Positions 46,491 through 60,228 are shown, numbered from the stretch's first letter. The stretch is 64,000 nt of DNA from Eustoma russellianum (GCA_036186865.1 AP025074.1:12486155-12550154), one strand, 5' to 3'. The notes: a model not told the origin generated them from the letters alone. A program made the numbers and translations.

Positions 46491-46492
46491 TA

Positions 46493-47053
46493 ATGGGAAT
46501 TGAAAATGATAGTATATATTCTTCAGAAGAAGAATGTGATCCTTGTAAAAGAGGAGAAATATGTTGTGAAAAATCTTCTGATATAGAAGAAGATCAATTA
46601 TATCAAATTATTTCACAATTTCAGGATTTGGAATTAAACGTCTTAACAAATGATATTTTAGATTTATTAAAATTAATTGATGATTCTGAAATTAAACAAA
46701 GAATTATATCTTATATAAGTAATAAAGGAGAAGCTGAGTCTTTTACAGCAAGAATAACTCAAAATACAGAACCTTATACGTTAGCAGAAGTTAAAAGACA
46801 AATGTCTCAAAAATTTAAAAATGAAAAATCTGTGAGTATTTCAGAATTAATAATTGAGATTAATAATCTTAAACAAGAAATTAAGGAAATAAAACAGAAT
46901 AATATAACATTAGAAGAAAGAGTTTATAAATTAGAAAAAAATAAAGAAATTCTCTTTGTACCTTCTGAAAATATTTTAGAAGGATTAAATGATCAAAAAT
47001 ATTTATCTATATTAGAAATTGTTACTTCACAAAAAATGGTATGTAAAGATTAA
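46493..47053 (+). pseudogene. Pararetrovirus acidic and coiled-coil segment after the coat region
   Basis: An open stretch of 186 residues. It begins with an acidic Ser/Glu/Cys-rich part (SIYSSEEECDPC), then LNVLTNDILDLLKLIDDSEI, then a predicted coiled coil (ELIIEINNLKQEIKEIKQN). Acidic tails follow the zinc knuckle in many caulimovirid coat proteins. The frame is internal to the old polyprotein, so the Met shown is not necessarily a start. It is the longest undamaged piece of ORF1 here. Confidence 0.5.
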
Positions 47054-47059
47054 TTTATT

Positions 47060-47400
47060 AATTGATGATAAATTTTGTAAAGAATTAGTAGCACTAATTG
47101 ATAGTGGTGCAGATCTTAATTGTATCAAGAAGGATTTATACCTACTAGGTATTTTCAAAAAAAACTACTCATTCATTAAGTTCTGCGAATGGGCATAAAT
47201 TACATATAAATTTAAGCTTCCTCAGGCTTATATTGTAAAGACCATATATGTATTCCTGCTAGTTTTTTATTAGTAAAGAATATTACTAACCAAGTAATAC
47301 TTGGTACGCCATTTTTACAGAAATTATTTCCTATTAAAAATATTGATAAAAAGGCTTTAGAGGAAATTTTAAAAGAAAAGAAATTACTTTTCAATTTATA
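47060..47400 (+). pseudogene. Pararetrovirus aspartic protease region
   Basis: The active-site motif ALIDSGADLNCIKKDLYLLG is readable at about 47092-47151. Downstream the frame breaks within 60 bases. This is the retropepsin-like domain that cuts the viral polyprotein; here it is a relic. Confidence 0.65.
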
Positions 47401-47559
47401 ACAGAACCTTTAACTAGGTTTATCAATAATTTTACAGAATCTGTAAGAGCAAAAGAAAATCACATCAATTTCTTAAAGCAAGAAATTAGCATGTTAACTA
47501 TAGAAGAAAAATTACAAAATCCTAAATTACAGGATAAAATTAAATTAATACAGAATGAG

Positions 47560-48222
47560 TTTTCATTATAAATATGTAATGACCATCCTAACGCTTTCTG
47601 GGATAGAAAGAAACATATAGTTTCTCTTCCATATGAAGAGGATTTAGATGAAAGAAGAATTCTGACAAAGGCTAGACCTTGTCAAAATGAATTCTGAATA
47701 TTTAGGATTATGTAAAAAGAAATATCTTCTTTAATAGAAAAGAAATTGATTGAACCATCTAAATCTCCATGGTCATGTACTGCATTTTATGTAAATAAAC
47801 ATTCTGAACAGGAACGTGGAGTTCCTAGATTAGTGATAAATTATAAACCTTTGAATAAGGTATTAAAATGGATTAAGTATCCTATACCTAATAAAAAGGA
47901 TTTATTGGATAGGTTAAATGAAGCATTAATATTTTCTAAATTTAATTTAAAATCAGGGTATTGGCAGATTCAAATAAATGAATCTGATAGATATAAAACT
48001 GCATTTACAGTACCAATAGGACATTATGAATGGAATGTAATGCCTTTTGGATTAAAAATGCCCTTCCCGAATTCCAGAATATTATGAATGAATTTTCATT
48101 CCATATAGTGATTTTATTATTGTATATATAGATGATATTCTTGTATTTTCAAAAAATATTAAAACACATTTTAAAACACTTGAATATTTTCAAGAAAATA
48201 TTATTCAAAATGGTTTAGTTAT
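47560..48222 (+). pseudogene. Pararetrovirus reverse transcriptase, 5' part
   Basis: Motifs in order: SPWSCTAFYVNKHSEQERG, VPRLVINYKPLNKVLKWIKY, FSKFNLKSGYWQIQINESDR, TAFTVPIGHYEWNVMPFGLK, and YIDD at 48125-48136 in a shifted frame. This order and spelling are of the Caulimoviridae RT. A shift lies between the MPFGLK block and the YIDD block near 48055-48095. The copy is cut at 48222 by the Sirevirus insertion and continues at 59503. Confidence 0.8.
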
Positions 48223-51178
48223 TATAGGATCTGCAAGGCACCACTAGAAGGGGGGGAGGGGTTGAATAGGTGGTGCGGAAGTGTGGTTTTAAAATTTGTT
48301 TAAAACCTAAACAACTCAACTTCTGAAAACAGATTCTGTTTTCAGGACCAGTTTAAAACGTTTTTAAAACCAGGTTATAGGTCTCCAAAAATTATGAAAT
48401 TTTGAGATAACTTAGCCTCAGATGTTATGAGGGTCCCCTAAAAATTTCAAATTAAAATTCAACCTTTAACCCCTTCAAAACCGTTAGTAATCAGATTGCG
48501 CGAATCTGCCAGAAATGGTAGATGGTTTTGAAAAATTTATTCCTATTTGTTTGTTTGTCCAAATGCTCTGAAAATTTAACCACTAACTCCTTATATACTA
48601 TATTTAAGTGGGTTGAAAACCGTTTGCAAAATTCTTTTGGGAGTAGGTCAACTACATCAAAGTCTCAACCTTTGCAAGTCTGAAAATCAGACTGCACTAG
48701 TCTCAGAACTTTTGATGCTTGATCGACTTATACTTATCCAAAAGGGTTGAAACGTGTACCAAATTAACCCTAGAACGTGTGAGTATATTTCTGAAAATTT
48801 CATGATTTTTGAAATTCGTTTACTATTTTTACGAATGCGAACAAGAAGAATAAATTGGTGCAGTAACTGAAAGTAAATGCTGAAAGTAAATGGCACCAAA
48901 ATTTTTATACTGGTTCGGTTATAAACAACCTACTCCAGTCTTCAAGGAACACCTTCCTTGGTTCATACTAATCACACACGCAACACACCTTACCACAGGG
49001 TTGATAGAGTTACACACTAACTCCAACCCTTTACAAACCTTGTATGATGAATACAATTTGCACGAACACCACCACCTCGCAAGAATGAAGATTGATCACG
49101 CCTTGATCAATCTTTACAAAGATATGGAATATGTGGTAGTCTATACCAAGCCTATTCAAGATTGAAAGATATGAATACAATAGGCTTACAAGAAGAAAGA
49201 AAGAGAATGTAGAAGAAGAAGAGCTAGGCGTTTTGATCACTTTGAGTTTGCAATGCTTGTCCTTGTCTTGTTTTTGCTCATCTTCTTTCCTTTAATGCTG
49301 TTGCAGCCGTCCCCCCTTGGTGTAGTCCCCCTCTTGAAAATTATCTTCTAAGTCCTTGGAAGAATGTAAGACATCATTGTGACATGGACTTGCTTACTTG
49401 GCATCTTCTTATTGGATGATCATTTAAGCTTTGCTTACTTGGCACTTCATGATTGGTTGGATGGTGTCATCATTTGATGACTTGGAAAATCTGAATATAT
49501 CACTCAAACATGTGCCAATATCAATCATAAAATTATTTCCATAATGCACAAGATTGTCACATAAATTGCAAGACAAAATTCCTTCCTTGCTAAGACACAA
49601 AAATCAGCCATAATGGTTTTACCATGCTGAATTTTCAGCATGTGTAACATGGTTGTACAATTCAAAATATTACCATTTTTCTTTGATTTTTTCTTTTTGA
49701 AATAAATCACCAATTGATGGTAAATATCTTTATCACATTGGAAATGAACTTGGACATTTTTAAGCTCAAGGATTCGGCCATGACATGTCACACACATGCT
49801 GAAAAATTTTCAGCATGTGTGATATATAAAATATCATACTTTATGAATTTAACTAATATTCAAATTACTTCCATTTCTTCTCCCAATCAATCACATAATT
49901 CAAGATAATAAAATATGTCATATTTAAGTGAGAAATCGGCCAGCCAAGTTTAGCATGAAATTTTCAGCATGTGTTATAAGTGAGACAAAGTTTGAAATCT
50001 TACCATTTGTAGCTTCTTTCTTTAATTCACCAACATTATATGATTGATTCTTGACCAATCAATATGCCAACAAGGCTCCAAATAAGCTCCATTTCAGCTG
50101 CAATGTTCGTGTATGATGTATATACATATGCTGAAATTTATTTTTGCTAACTTTGTAAAATATTGCACATTTAATATACACACATGTTATATTCCAATCA
50201 GCCCTTAATTTAATTTTCTAGAACACTTAAGATGTATAACATATGTAAAAAGTGTCTAGATACGTGTCATATGATGTACCAAAAGGTTCCATGTGTTGTG
50301 TGCGTAGAAAACCGAATTTTCGATATTTATCGATTACCCGATTTTTCTCTGATTATATTCCAACTTTTTGCACATGTTATATATATTATGTTACACATAA
50401 TATATATAATATATACTTTAAATCTTAGCACTTGGCTGTCTAAAGTGGCGCCATTTATCATGTGTCAAAATTAAAATTGGAATCTTCACATTTTGGCCTT
50501 AATGTGGGGTGATTTGTGTGTGCCAACATGGAAAGTATTTTTGGCTGAACATATAGTCATGTGCACGAATTTTTAAGAATTTTTTTGGTTTAGAACCTTT
50601 TAAACGTGTCGTATTTAATTTGTCATCACCATGTCTTATATCATATGATATAAAGCCTGAATATACTCATAAATATGAGTTAAGTATAGTGGTGTGACGT
50701 TAACATACGTACGTAAAATATATAACGTGTCGGTAGTACGTTGGAATACATGTGTATGTGCCTTTTTCAAAAAATCTGAAAATATATGTATTTTATATGC
50801 ATATGGCGTGTATATATATTTAAGAGGGGAGGAGGAGAAAACTTTCCCTTCCTTAGCCTTGTTGCCTTTGTGCCTTTTCCAAATGTGGCTTCCTTTAATG
50901 AACTACTTAGTTTAATAAACTAAGTACTTCACTTAATGAACTAGTTTAGTTCATTAGTGGTGACACCTGAAAATAGTATAAACACAACAAATGTTTGCCA
51001 TATGATGTAAGCTTTAATGCTTCATGGCTCGTTAGTCCGGCAACAATATATATAAGCTAAATAAGGCAAGTAATAGCAATGTATCATGCATACATGTATA
51101 TCTCATGCACGTTTGTGTATATATCATGCATTTAAGTCACTTATTTTGAAATCACTCAAGCCCCCCCTTTCCTCTACA
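48223..51178 (-). repeat. 3' LTR of the Sirevirus-like element
   Basis: A 2,956-bp copy of 56530-59497. It contains paired palindromes at 50905-50925 (arms ACTTAGTTTA/TAAACTAAGT) and 50935-50955 (arms AATGAACTA/TAGTTCATT), and several copies of the phrase TTTCAGCATGTG between 49630 and 49975. Confidence 0.9.
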
Positions 51179-51190
51179 ATCTCCCCCTTG
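51179..51190 (-). promoter_or_regulatory. Polypurine tract of the Sirevirus-like element
   Basis: CAAGGGGGAGAT on the minus strand abuts the 3' LTR. This form is characteristic of plant copia elements, Sireviruses in particular. Confidence 0.85.
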
Positions 51191-51399
51191 TGATGATTTT
51201 CAAAATAACTTATGCACATGATTTAAATGTCATCGCTCCCCCCTTCAAACATGCACAAATTTGAAATTTCAAATCCAGCTCCCCCTTGATTTGTGCAATC
51301 AGTATCAATTAGTGTCCTCTCTCCCCCTTAAATCATGCTTTCTCTCTCCCTTTATTTTGGAAAGTAAATCAAAAGATTCCTGTCAATAAGGAAAGAGAA

Positions 51400-54300
51400 T
51401 CACGTCAAATCAAATCATATCAACGGGAATCATGCCTAATTTGGAACGAAGAGATTCATACGTGGCTTGATTTAAGGCTTTTGTAAAGATATCCGCTACT
51501 TGTGCTTTTGTGCGTACGTGATCTATGATGATATCACCATTGTTACGTGATCACGAAGAAAGTGATAGCGTACTTCTATATGCTTAGCCTTAGAATGTAA
51601 CACGGGTTCTTAGACAAATTGATGGCACTCATACTATCACATATATAGGAATTCTATTTACGGTAATTCCAAAGTCCGAAAGTTGTTGTTTATCCACAAC
51701 AATTGTGTGCAACAAAGGCTAAGTGCCATGTACTCAGCCTCAGTAGTGGACAAAACAACGCTTGCTTGCTTTTTGGAAAACCATGAAATGAGTGAGTTTC
51801 CTATAAATTGGCAAGTCCCACTAGTGCTTTTTCTATCTATTTTGCAGCCACCATAATCTGCATCAGTATAAGCATGTAAGTCAAATGTGGAATTCTTATC
51901 ATAACCAAATTCCTAAGGTGGGGCGTGTGCTTAATATAACGGAATATTCTTTTTAACCCGCATTATAGTGAGACACCTTAGGTTGACTCTGAAGATCGTG
52001 CACACATGCATACACTGAACATGATAGCAGGCATACTAGCAGTCAAATATAGCAAAGAACCTATCATAGACCGATACAAGACCATTATCAAAGTCTTTAC
52101 CATGTTCATCATTGTCCAATTTAGTAGTGACACTCATAGGGGTGGGGGATGGTTTCAAATTTTCAAAGTTAAACTTTTTAATCATGTCATTGACATATTT
52201 TGCTTGACTTATGTGAATCCCCTTACTCGTTTGCTTAATCTGTAAGCCAAGAAAATAATTGAGTTCACCACCATAGACATTTCAAATTCGGATTTCATAC
52301 AATTTTCAAAATCTTCAACAAGTCTATGTGATGTAGAACCGAAAATAATATCATCAACGTTGATTTGGATAATAAGTAAATCCGATTTATCTTGTTTCAA
52401 AAATAGTGTACTATCTATAGTACCTCGTTTAAAAATCATTTCTAAAAGAAAAGTAGCAAAACGATCATATCATGCTCTAGGTGCTTGCTTTAGCCCATAT
52501 AGTGCCTTCTTTAGTTTGTACACGTGATCGGGATGTTTCAATCTTCAAAACCGGGTGGTTGCTTCACGTATACTTCTTCTGGTATAAATCCGTTTAGGAA
52601 TGCACTTTTTACGTCCATTTGATATAATCTGAAATCTTTCATGCAAGCAATAGCAAGTAATAGTCGTATAGCTTTTAAAACGTGCTACGGGTGCAAATGT
52701 TTCATCGTAGTCAATTCCTTCTTCTTGATTATAACCTTGTGCTACAAGTCTCGCTTTATTTCTAATGAACTTTCCTTCTTCATTCATTTATTCCTAACAC
52801 CCACTTTGTGCCTATTATAGTCCTTATCTTGTGGTCGTGGCACTAAATCCCATACATCGTTTTTAACAAATTGATTAAGTTCATCATGCATGGCATCAAT
52901 CCAGAGAATCACTCAAAGCATCATGCACATTTTGTGCTCAATTTCAGAAATCATAGCATGAAATTCATTTATTTCGTCCGAAGTAATTCTTCTACGTGGT
53001 CGCACACCGTGAGTGAGGTCGCCTATGATGAGATCATGTGGGTGATCTCTATGCCATCTTGGTTGATTATTTTCTATGTTATCATGCATTTCTAGTGTGT
53101 CATTCATATCATGCATATCAAAAGAACCATCATCTTCATTCAACACGGGTTTCAATTCAAAGTCATCGTCATATTCCTTATCTTTATCAATCTCACCAAA
53201 TTCATTGAATTTCACATGAATAGATTCCATGATTTGTCTAGTGAGAGGATCATAACATCTATATGCCTTTGAATTTATAGAATATCCAACAAAAATGCAC
53301 TCAATTGATTTGGATTCAAATTTGTCTAAATTATCTTTTGTATTTAAACAAAACATTTGCATCCAAACACACGAAAATAGTCAATCTTAGGCATGCGATC
53401 ATTCAAAATCTCATAAGGCGTCTTGTTTATTTTCTTTCTTATAGATAGGCGATTTACAATATAGCATGCACAATTTACGGCTTCCGCCCACAGAAATCTA
53501 GGCAATTTATTTTCGCATAACATAGTCCTAGCGATTTCTTGTATGTACGATTCTTTCTTTCTACTACTCCATTTAATTGTGGAGTTACTAGTGGAGAAAA
53601 CTCATGCTTGATTCCTTTTTCTTCGCAAAATGATATCATCTCTTTGGTTTTTAAACTCACCGCCTCTATCACTTCTTATCTTTTTCACACTTAGACCATA
53701 TTGATTTTCAAGTTGTCTAATTATTTGCAATCTCAATGGCGCTATCATCCTTAGGTGCAAGAAATAAGGTCCAAGTATAACGAGAAAAATCATCAACAAT
53801 CACGCATGCATAGTGTCGCCCACCAAGGCTTGTAGTGCGACTAGGACCAAACAAATCAATATGCAATAGTTTCTAAGACCTCTAGTCGTGCTTATTTCAT
53901 TGTTAGGCTTAAGTGACTCACGTGTCCTGTTTGCCTTTTATGCAAGATTCACACAACTGAAAGTTGTCTAAAACAAGCGTAGGCAATCCTCGTACTAGGT
54001 TCTTTCGTTGAAGTTTTTCTAGTGTGGAAATGCCAATGTGTCCTAAACGTCTATGCCATAAATTCACATTGGGTTCATTTGACATAAAGCACTTAACTTT
54101 AGAGTCTAACACATCATCCTAGAAAGCGTAAAAATATTACCTTCTCGTTTTCCTTTTAAAAACGTTTCTTCTTCTCCTCCATTTTTATTTATTATATGCA
54201 ATAAGGGTGAGTAAACACACATTAAAACCGTTGTCAACAAATTGAGAAAATGCTAAGAAGATTGTAGATAAGTTGCTTACCAAAAATACATTGGAGATTT

Positions 54301-54460
54301 GGAGAGTGCTTGGATTCCAATCGTACCTTTTCCGATGATCTTGCATTCGTTGTTGTCTCCAAGGTCACGGATCTGCCTTTGTGACCTTTTAATTTGGTGA
54401 ACAAGCTCTGGGTCACCCGTCCTGTGCCTCGAGCATCCACTGTCAGGAACCACTTAATAG
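51400..54460 (-). pseudogene. pol: Sirevirus-like pol: protease, integrase, RT, RNase H
   Basis: From right to left: a protease relic with DSGCSRHRTGD near 54410-54450 (frame-shifted); the pre-integrase segment NLWHRRLGHIGISTLEKLQ and CESCIKGK (53918-54112); integrase core pieces VKKIRSDRGGEFKNQ and SPLVTPQLNGVVERKNRT (53475-53799); RT with FIRNKARLVAQGYNQEEGID and DETFAPVARFKS (52545-52787), then LLIIQINVDDIIFGSTSHRL (52209-52439; the usual YVDD Tyr reads Asn); RNase H with DADYGGCKIDRKSTSG and VLSTTEAEYMALSL (51650-51880). At least eight shifts or stops separate these pieces. No function is expected. Confidence 0.85.
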
Positions 54461-56480
54461 TTGTATCTTCGATTTGTGGGCTCCCTGTATGTGCAAAAGA
54501 TGATTTAGGTACCCTTTTAACTTTGGGTCCTTTTGAGTTAGTTTAATCACCTCTTGGTAAAAGTACCTTTCGGTACCCATACTTGGGTGATCCTTCTCGG
54601 TCCATCAAATGGCAAGAGTTTAGATGAAGGTGCAATATAGTAGACATGTGGTGTATGCACTTTGGGCCTTTGCCCAAGACTCCTTTATACTCATTAAATG
54701 AAGGACGTTTTGATATGTCCTTGTGTGTGTGTGCGTAGTGCGTGGATGATATGAATTTCGTGTATGCATTAGTCTTTTCTTTTCATATTTATATGGGTGT
54801 ACAAAGTGATAGTTCACATGATATAAGAAGAAGTGGGGCGTGATTGAGGAAAGGGGCGGCTTTTGGCGTCATCTTAGACGCCACTTGAGGCTTAGGGGTG
54901 TCTACTTTCATTAGACACCACAAACTTGGTTGGTTTTGGTTGATACGTCATTTGTATCAACGTATCCCAAACCCGTTTGGGTCGCTGTCATGCTGTTTGT
55001 GATAATATAATGCGATGCAGCATGTTGGACCCCGTATCAAACTGTTTTCATCATTTCTCTAAATCGGTATTCCTTGATTTCAAATTTGAAATCTCGGATT
55101 TCATTTCATTATTTTGAGTGGTTAATGATGAATCTCTGTTTTTATGCAGTAATGACACATGATGACTCTTTTCTTTGAATCGCGTAATTGAGCGACAAGA
55201 TTCTCGTTAGAAAATTCTAAACAGTTTCGTGTCTTCAATTAATCGCTACTTTTTCCTTAGCGAGAGTCTTAGTGAATTTGTGTAATTCTAATATGACTAA
55301 AAAGATCATCATAAGAAGGTTCAGAGTCAGAGTCAGAATCAGATGATACCTCATTAGATCTGTGGATGCAAAGCATACTTGTGCAGTCTCCTCTTCGGTC
55401 TCAGTTTCAGAATCCCGATGAATCACTACTCCAGGTGGAGGCCTTTAGAGCACGTTTCCTTTGTTTGGGTTCTGAGACGAGTCTATTTTTGTTCCGCTCC
55501 TTGTCAGGGTATTTAGTAGTTTGCTTTTCTTTATTGGGGCAGTCATATGATAAGTGTCTGAGTTTGCCACATTCATAACATTTAAACGGTCTTTATCATT
55601 TGACTTGTTCTTATTTCTCTTAGTTGTAGTACCCTTATTTTGTTTCTAAATGACCTTCTCAATAAATTTTCTCAATCCTTTAGCCATAGAATTAGGTCAT
55701 CATTATCCGATTCAGAATCACTATCATCTACGTGATCGGAGGGAGGGGAGACGTATTCATTTGATTTAAAAGCAATAGCTTTACCTTGTTTAGATGATTC
55801 CGATTTCCGTATGGTGAGTTTATTCTCATAAACTTTAAGTGATCCGATTAGTTATTCCATCTTTATTGACTTAGTTCCTTGCTTTCTTCTATTGCGGTCA
55901 CTTTAGGGTCCCATTCGGATGGAAGGCTTCGTAGGAACTTTCTGTACCTTTTTCCTGCGTGGTAAACGCTTAACCAAGAGACTCAAGAGAAATTGTAGAT
56001 GTTAGTCAATCGAAGATCCATATCAACAATAGACTCATTAGGCAATAATTTAAAATGACTCAAGAGTAGACATAAGCATGTAATTTTTGACTCTTTTACT
56101 TGACTCGTGCCTTCGTGTTTCATTTCTAGTATCCTCCACATTTCTTGTGCACATCGAACAGTTTTGACACATAACTAGACTCACTTTTACTTAATCCGTT
56201 TAGGAGCAATTGCATAGCCTTAGCATTCATACTAAGTTTCTTTTATCATCACTCGTAATAATCTTGTCTAGTTTTAAACGACTTCTAATGTGACTCCGTC
56301 TACGGTGGATAACTTTATGGACCATCCTTCAATAATTGACCAAAGATCTATATCTATAAGCCATAAGAAAAAACTTCATTCTAAGTTTCCACTGAATAAA
56401 CGACTCACCCGTCAAAAGTGGAGGCCTTTGGCTCGACATACCTTCTTGCTCGTTTTGAGATTTGTGGTTGCCATCTCACT
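54461..56480 (-). pseudogene. gag: Sirevirus-like gag region
   Basis: A gag start is likely at the ATG of MATTNLKTSKK near 56475, about 40 bp after the primer site. Downstream the frame is broken many times. A CX2CX4HX4C zinc knuckle (CYECGKLRHLSYDC) is readable at about 55548-55590. The segment between the knuckle and protease (54461-55540) is decayed and partly unreadable. Confidence 0.6.
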
Positions 56481-56515
56481 GGAATCGTTGGATTCCTTGA
56501 AGTGAGTATTCCTGC

Positions 56516-56527
56516 GCTCTGATACCA
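56516..56527 (-). promoter_or_regulatory. Primer binding site of the Sirevirus-like element
   Basis: TGGTATCAGAGC on the minus strand, two bases from the 5' LTR; complementary to initiator tRNA-Met, the same site as in the gypsy element. Confidence 0.95.
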
Positions 56528-56529
56528 CT

Positions 56530-59497
56530 TGTAGGATCTGCAAGGCACCACTAGAAGGGGGAGGTTGAATAGGTGGTGCGGAAAGTGGTGGTTTTTAAAA
56601 TTTGTTTAAACCTAAACAACTCAACTTCTGAAAACAGATTCTGTTTCAGAACCAGTTTAAAACGTTTTTAAAACCAGGTTATAGGTCTCTAAAAATTATG
56701 AAATTGTTGAGAGAACTTAGCCTCAGATGTTATGAGGGTCCCCTAAAAATTTCAAATTAAAATTCAACCTTTAACCCCTTCAAAAAACCGTTAGTAATCA
56801 GATTGCGCGAATCTGCAGAAACGGTAGATGGTTCTGAAAAATTTATTCCTATTTGTGTGTTTGTCCAAATGCTCTGAAAATTTAACCACTAACTCCTTAG
56901 ATACTAGATTTAAGTGGATTGAAACAGTTTTGCAAAATTCTTTTGGGAAGTAGGTCAACTACAATCAAAGTCCTCAACCTTTGAAAGTCTGAAAATCAGA
57001 CTGCACTAGTCTCGAACTTTTGATGTTGATAGACTTATACTTATCCAAAAGGGTTGAAACTTGTGTCAAATTAACCCTAAACGTGTGAGTATATTTCTGA
57101 AAATTTTCGTGATTTTTTGAAATTCGTTTACCTACTATTTTTACGAATGCGAACAAGAAGAGTAAACTGTGCAGTAACTAAAAGTAAATGCTGAAAGTAA
57201 ATGGCACCAAGATTTTTATACTGGTTCGGTATAAACAACCTACTCCAGTCTTCAAGGAACACCTTCCTTGGTTCACACTAATCACACCACGCAACACACC
57301 TTACCACATGGTTGATAGAGTTCACACTAAGTCCAACCCTTACAAACCTTGTATGATGAATACAATTTGCACGAACACCACCACCTCGCAAGAATGAAGA
57401 TTGATCACACCTTGATCAATCTTTTACAAAGATATGGAAATTGTGGTGGTCTATACCAAGCCTATTCAAGATTGAAAGATATGATACAATAGGCTTACAA
57501 GAAGAAAGAAAGAAAGAGAATGTAGAAGAAGAAGAGCTAGGCGTTTTGATCACTTTGATTTTGCAATGCTTGTCCTTGTCTTGTTTTTGCTCATCTTCTT
57601 TCCTTTAATGCTGTTGCAAGCCGTCCCCCCTTGGTGTAAGTCCCCCTCTTGAAAATTATCTTCTAAGTCCTTGGAGAATGTAAGACATCATTGTGACATG
57701 GACTTGCTTACTTGACATCTTCTTATTGGATGATCATTTAAGCTTTGCTTCTTGGCACTTCATGATTGGTTGGATGGTGTCATCATTTGATGACTTAGAA
57801 AATCTGAATATATCACTCAAACATGTGGCCAATATCAATCATAAAATTATTTCCATAATGCACAAGATTGTCACATAAATTGCAAGACAAAATTCCTTCC
57901 TTGTTAAGACACAAAAATCGGCCATAATGGTTTTACCATGCTGAATTTCAGCATGTGTTACATGGTTGTACAATTCAAAATATTACCATTTTTCTTTGAT
58001 TTTTCTTTTTGAAATAAATCACCAATTGATGGTAAATATCTTTATCACATTGGAAATGAACTTGGACACTTTTAAGCTCAAGAATTCGGCCATGACATGT
58101 CACACACATGCTGAAAAATTTTCAGCATGTATGATATATAAAATATCACACTTTATGAATTTAAATAAATATTCAAATTACTTCCATTTCTTCTCCTAAT
58201 CAATCACATAATTCAAGATGATAAAAATATGTCATATTAAAGTGAAGAAATCGGCCAGCCAAGTTTAGCATGCTGAAATTTTCAGCATGTGTTATAAGTG
58301 AGACAAAGTTTGAAATCTTACCATTTGTAGCTTCTCTCTTAATTCACCAACATTGTATGATTGATTCTTGACCAATCAATATGCCAACAAGGCTCCAATA
58401 AGCTCCATTTCAGCTGCAAATGTGCGTGTATGATGTATATACATATGCTGAAATTTATTTTTGCTAACTTTGTAAAATAGTGCACATTTAATGATACACA
58501 CATGTTATATTCCAATCAGCCATTAATTTAATTTTCTAGAACACTTTAAGATGTATAACATATGTAAAAGTGTCTAGATACGTGTCATATGATGTACCAA
58601 AAACGTTCTATGTGTTGTGTGCGTAGAAAACCGCATTTTCGATATTTATCGATTACCCGATTTTTCTCTAATTATATTCCAACTTTTGCACATGTTATAT
58701 ATATTATGTTACACATAATATATATAATATATACTTTAAATCTCAGCACTTGGGCTGGTCTAAAGTGGCGCCATTTATCATGTGTCAAAATTAAAATTGG
58801 AATCTTCACATTTTGGCCTTAATATGGGTGATTTGTGTGTGCCAACATGGAAAGTATTTTTGTCTGAACATATAGTCATGTGCACGAAATTTTTAAGAAT
58901 TTTTTGGTTTAGAACCTTTTAAACGTGTCGTATTTAACTTGTCATCACCATGTCTTATATCATATGATATAAAACCTGAATATACTCATAAATATGAGTT
59001 AAGTATAGTGGTGTGACGTTAACATACGTACGTAAAATATATAACGTGTCGGTAGTACGTTGGAATACATGTGTATGTGCCTTTTTCAAAAAATATGAAA
59101 ATATATGTATTTTATATGCATATGGCGTGTAGATATATTTAAGAGGGGAGGAGGAGAAAACTTTCCTTCCTTAGCCTTGTTGCCTTTGTGCCTTTTCCAA
59201 ATGTGGCTTCCTTTAATGAACTACTTAGTTTAATAAACTAAGTACTTCACTTAATGAACTAGTTTAGTTCATTAATGGTGGCACCTGAAAATAGTATAAA
59301 CACAACAAATGTTTGCCATATGATGTAAGCTTTAACGCTTCATGGCTCGTTAGTCCGGCAACAATATATATAAGCTAAATAAGGCAAGTAATAGGCAATG
59401 TATCATGCATACATGTATATCTCATGCACGTTTGTGTATATATCATGCATTTAGAGTCATTTATTTTGAAATCACTCAAACCCACCTTTTCTCTACA
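56530..59497 (-). repeat. 5' LTR of the Sirevirus-like element
   Basis: A 2,968-bp copy of 48223-51178, with the same paired palindromes at 59223-59243 and 59253-59273. Many single-base indels separate the two LTRs. Confidence 0.9.
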
Positions 59498-59502
59498 GTT
59501 AT

Positions 59503-60228
59503 TTCTAGACCAAAAATGTTATTATTCCAAACAAAAATCAGATTTTTAGGTCATAATATAGAAAAAGGGAAAATTATTCCTATTAATAGAAGTATTGAAT
59601 TTGCTTCTAATTTCCAGATACTATTCTGGATAAAATCCAATTACAGAGATTTTAGGAAGTTTAAATTATATTTCTCCTTATTATAAAAATTTGGCAGAAG
59701 ATACTGCAATATTATATGACAAGTTGAAGAAAAATGTTAAACCATGGACTAAAGATCATACTAAAGCGGTCCAGATAATTAAGCAAAAGGTAACTCATTT
59801 GCCTTGTTTGATGTTAGCAAACCCAAATTGGGGAAAAAATTATAGAAACAGATGACCCAGACATAAGATATGGAGGTATACTAAAACAAGTTTCACCAAT
59901 AGATAATCAAGAATATTTGATTAGGTTTCACTCAGGAAAATGGACTAATAGTCAAAAGAATTATGCTACTATAGCAAAAGAAATTCTTGCTATTGTCAAA
60001 TCTGTTCTTAAATTTCAAGATGATTTATATAATCAGAAGTTTATTAGAAGAACTGATTGCCAAGCTGCAAAATATATGTTTAATAAAGATTTTAAACATG
60101 ATGTATCTAAGCAGATGTTTGCAAGATGGCAAGCTCATATGGCGCCATTTGATTTTGAAATTCAATACAAGAAAGGATCAGATAATAGCCTTCCTGATTT
60201 TCTTACTAGAGAATATATTAATGAATGA
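59503..60228 (+). pseudogene. Pararetrovirus RT 3' part and RNase H
   Basis: Continues the RT cut at 48222: SRPKMLLFQTKIRFLGHNIE is the RT thumb-side motif, followed by shifted sequence and then an open RNase H stretch from 59917 with SGKWTNSQKNYATIAKEILA, RTDCQAAKYMFNK and GSDNSLPDFLTREYINE, ending at a stop at 60226-60228. The end motif PDFLTRE is usual for caulimovirid RNase H. Several shifts occur between 59590 and 59900. Confidence 0.8.

Larger units (their letters stand above)
48223..59497 (-). mobile_element. Full-length Sirevirus-like Ty1/copia LTR retrotransposon
   Basis: An 11,275-bp element with LTRs 48223-51178 (2,956 bp) and 56530-59497 (2,968 bp); the right LTR starts TGTAGGATCTG (first bases TA in the left copy) and both end CTCTACA. 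Target duplication GTTAT is at 48218-48222 and 59498-59502. The tRNA-Met primer site TGGTATCAGAGC is on the minus strand at 56516-56527. The polypurine tract AAGGGGGAGAT next to the 3' LTR, the long LTRs and the RT/RNase H spelling suggest the Sirevirus (SIRE/Maximus) lineage; this is inference. Coding regions are broken throughout. No envelope-like ORF was found. Confidence 0.9.
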
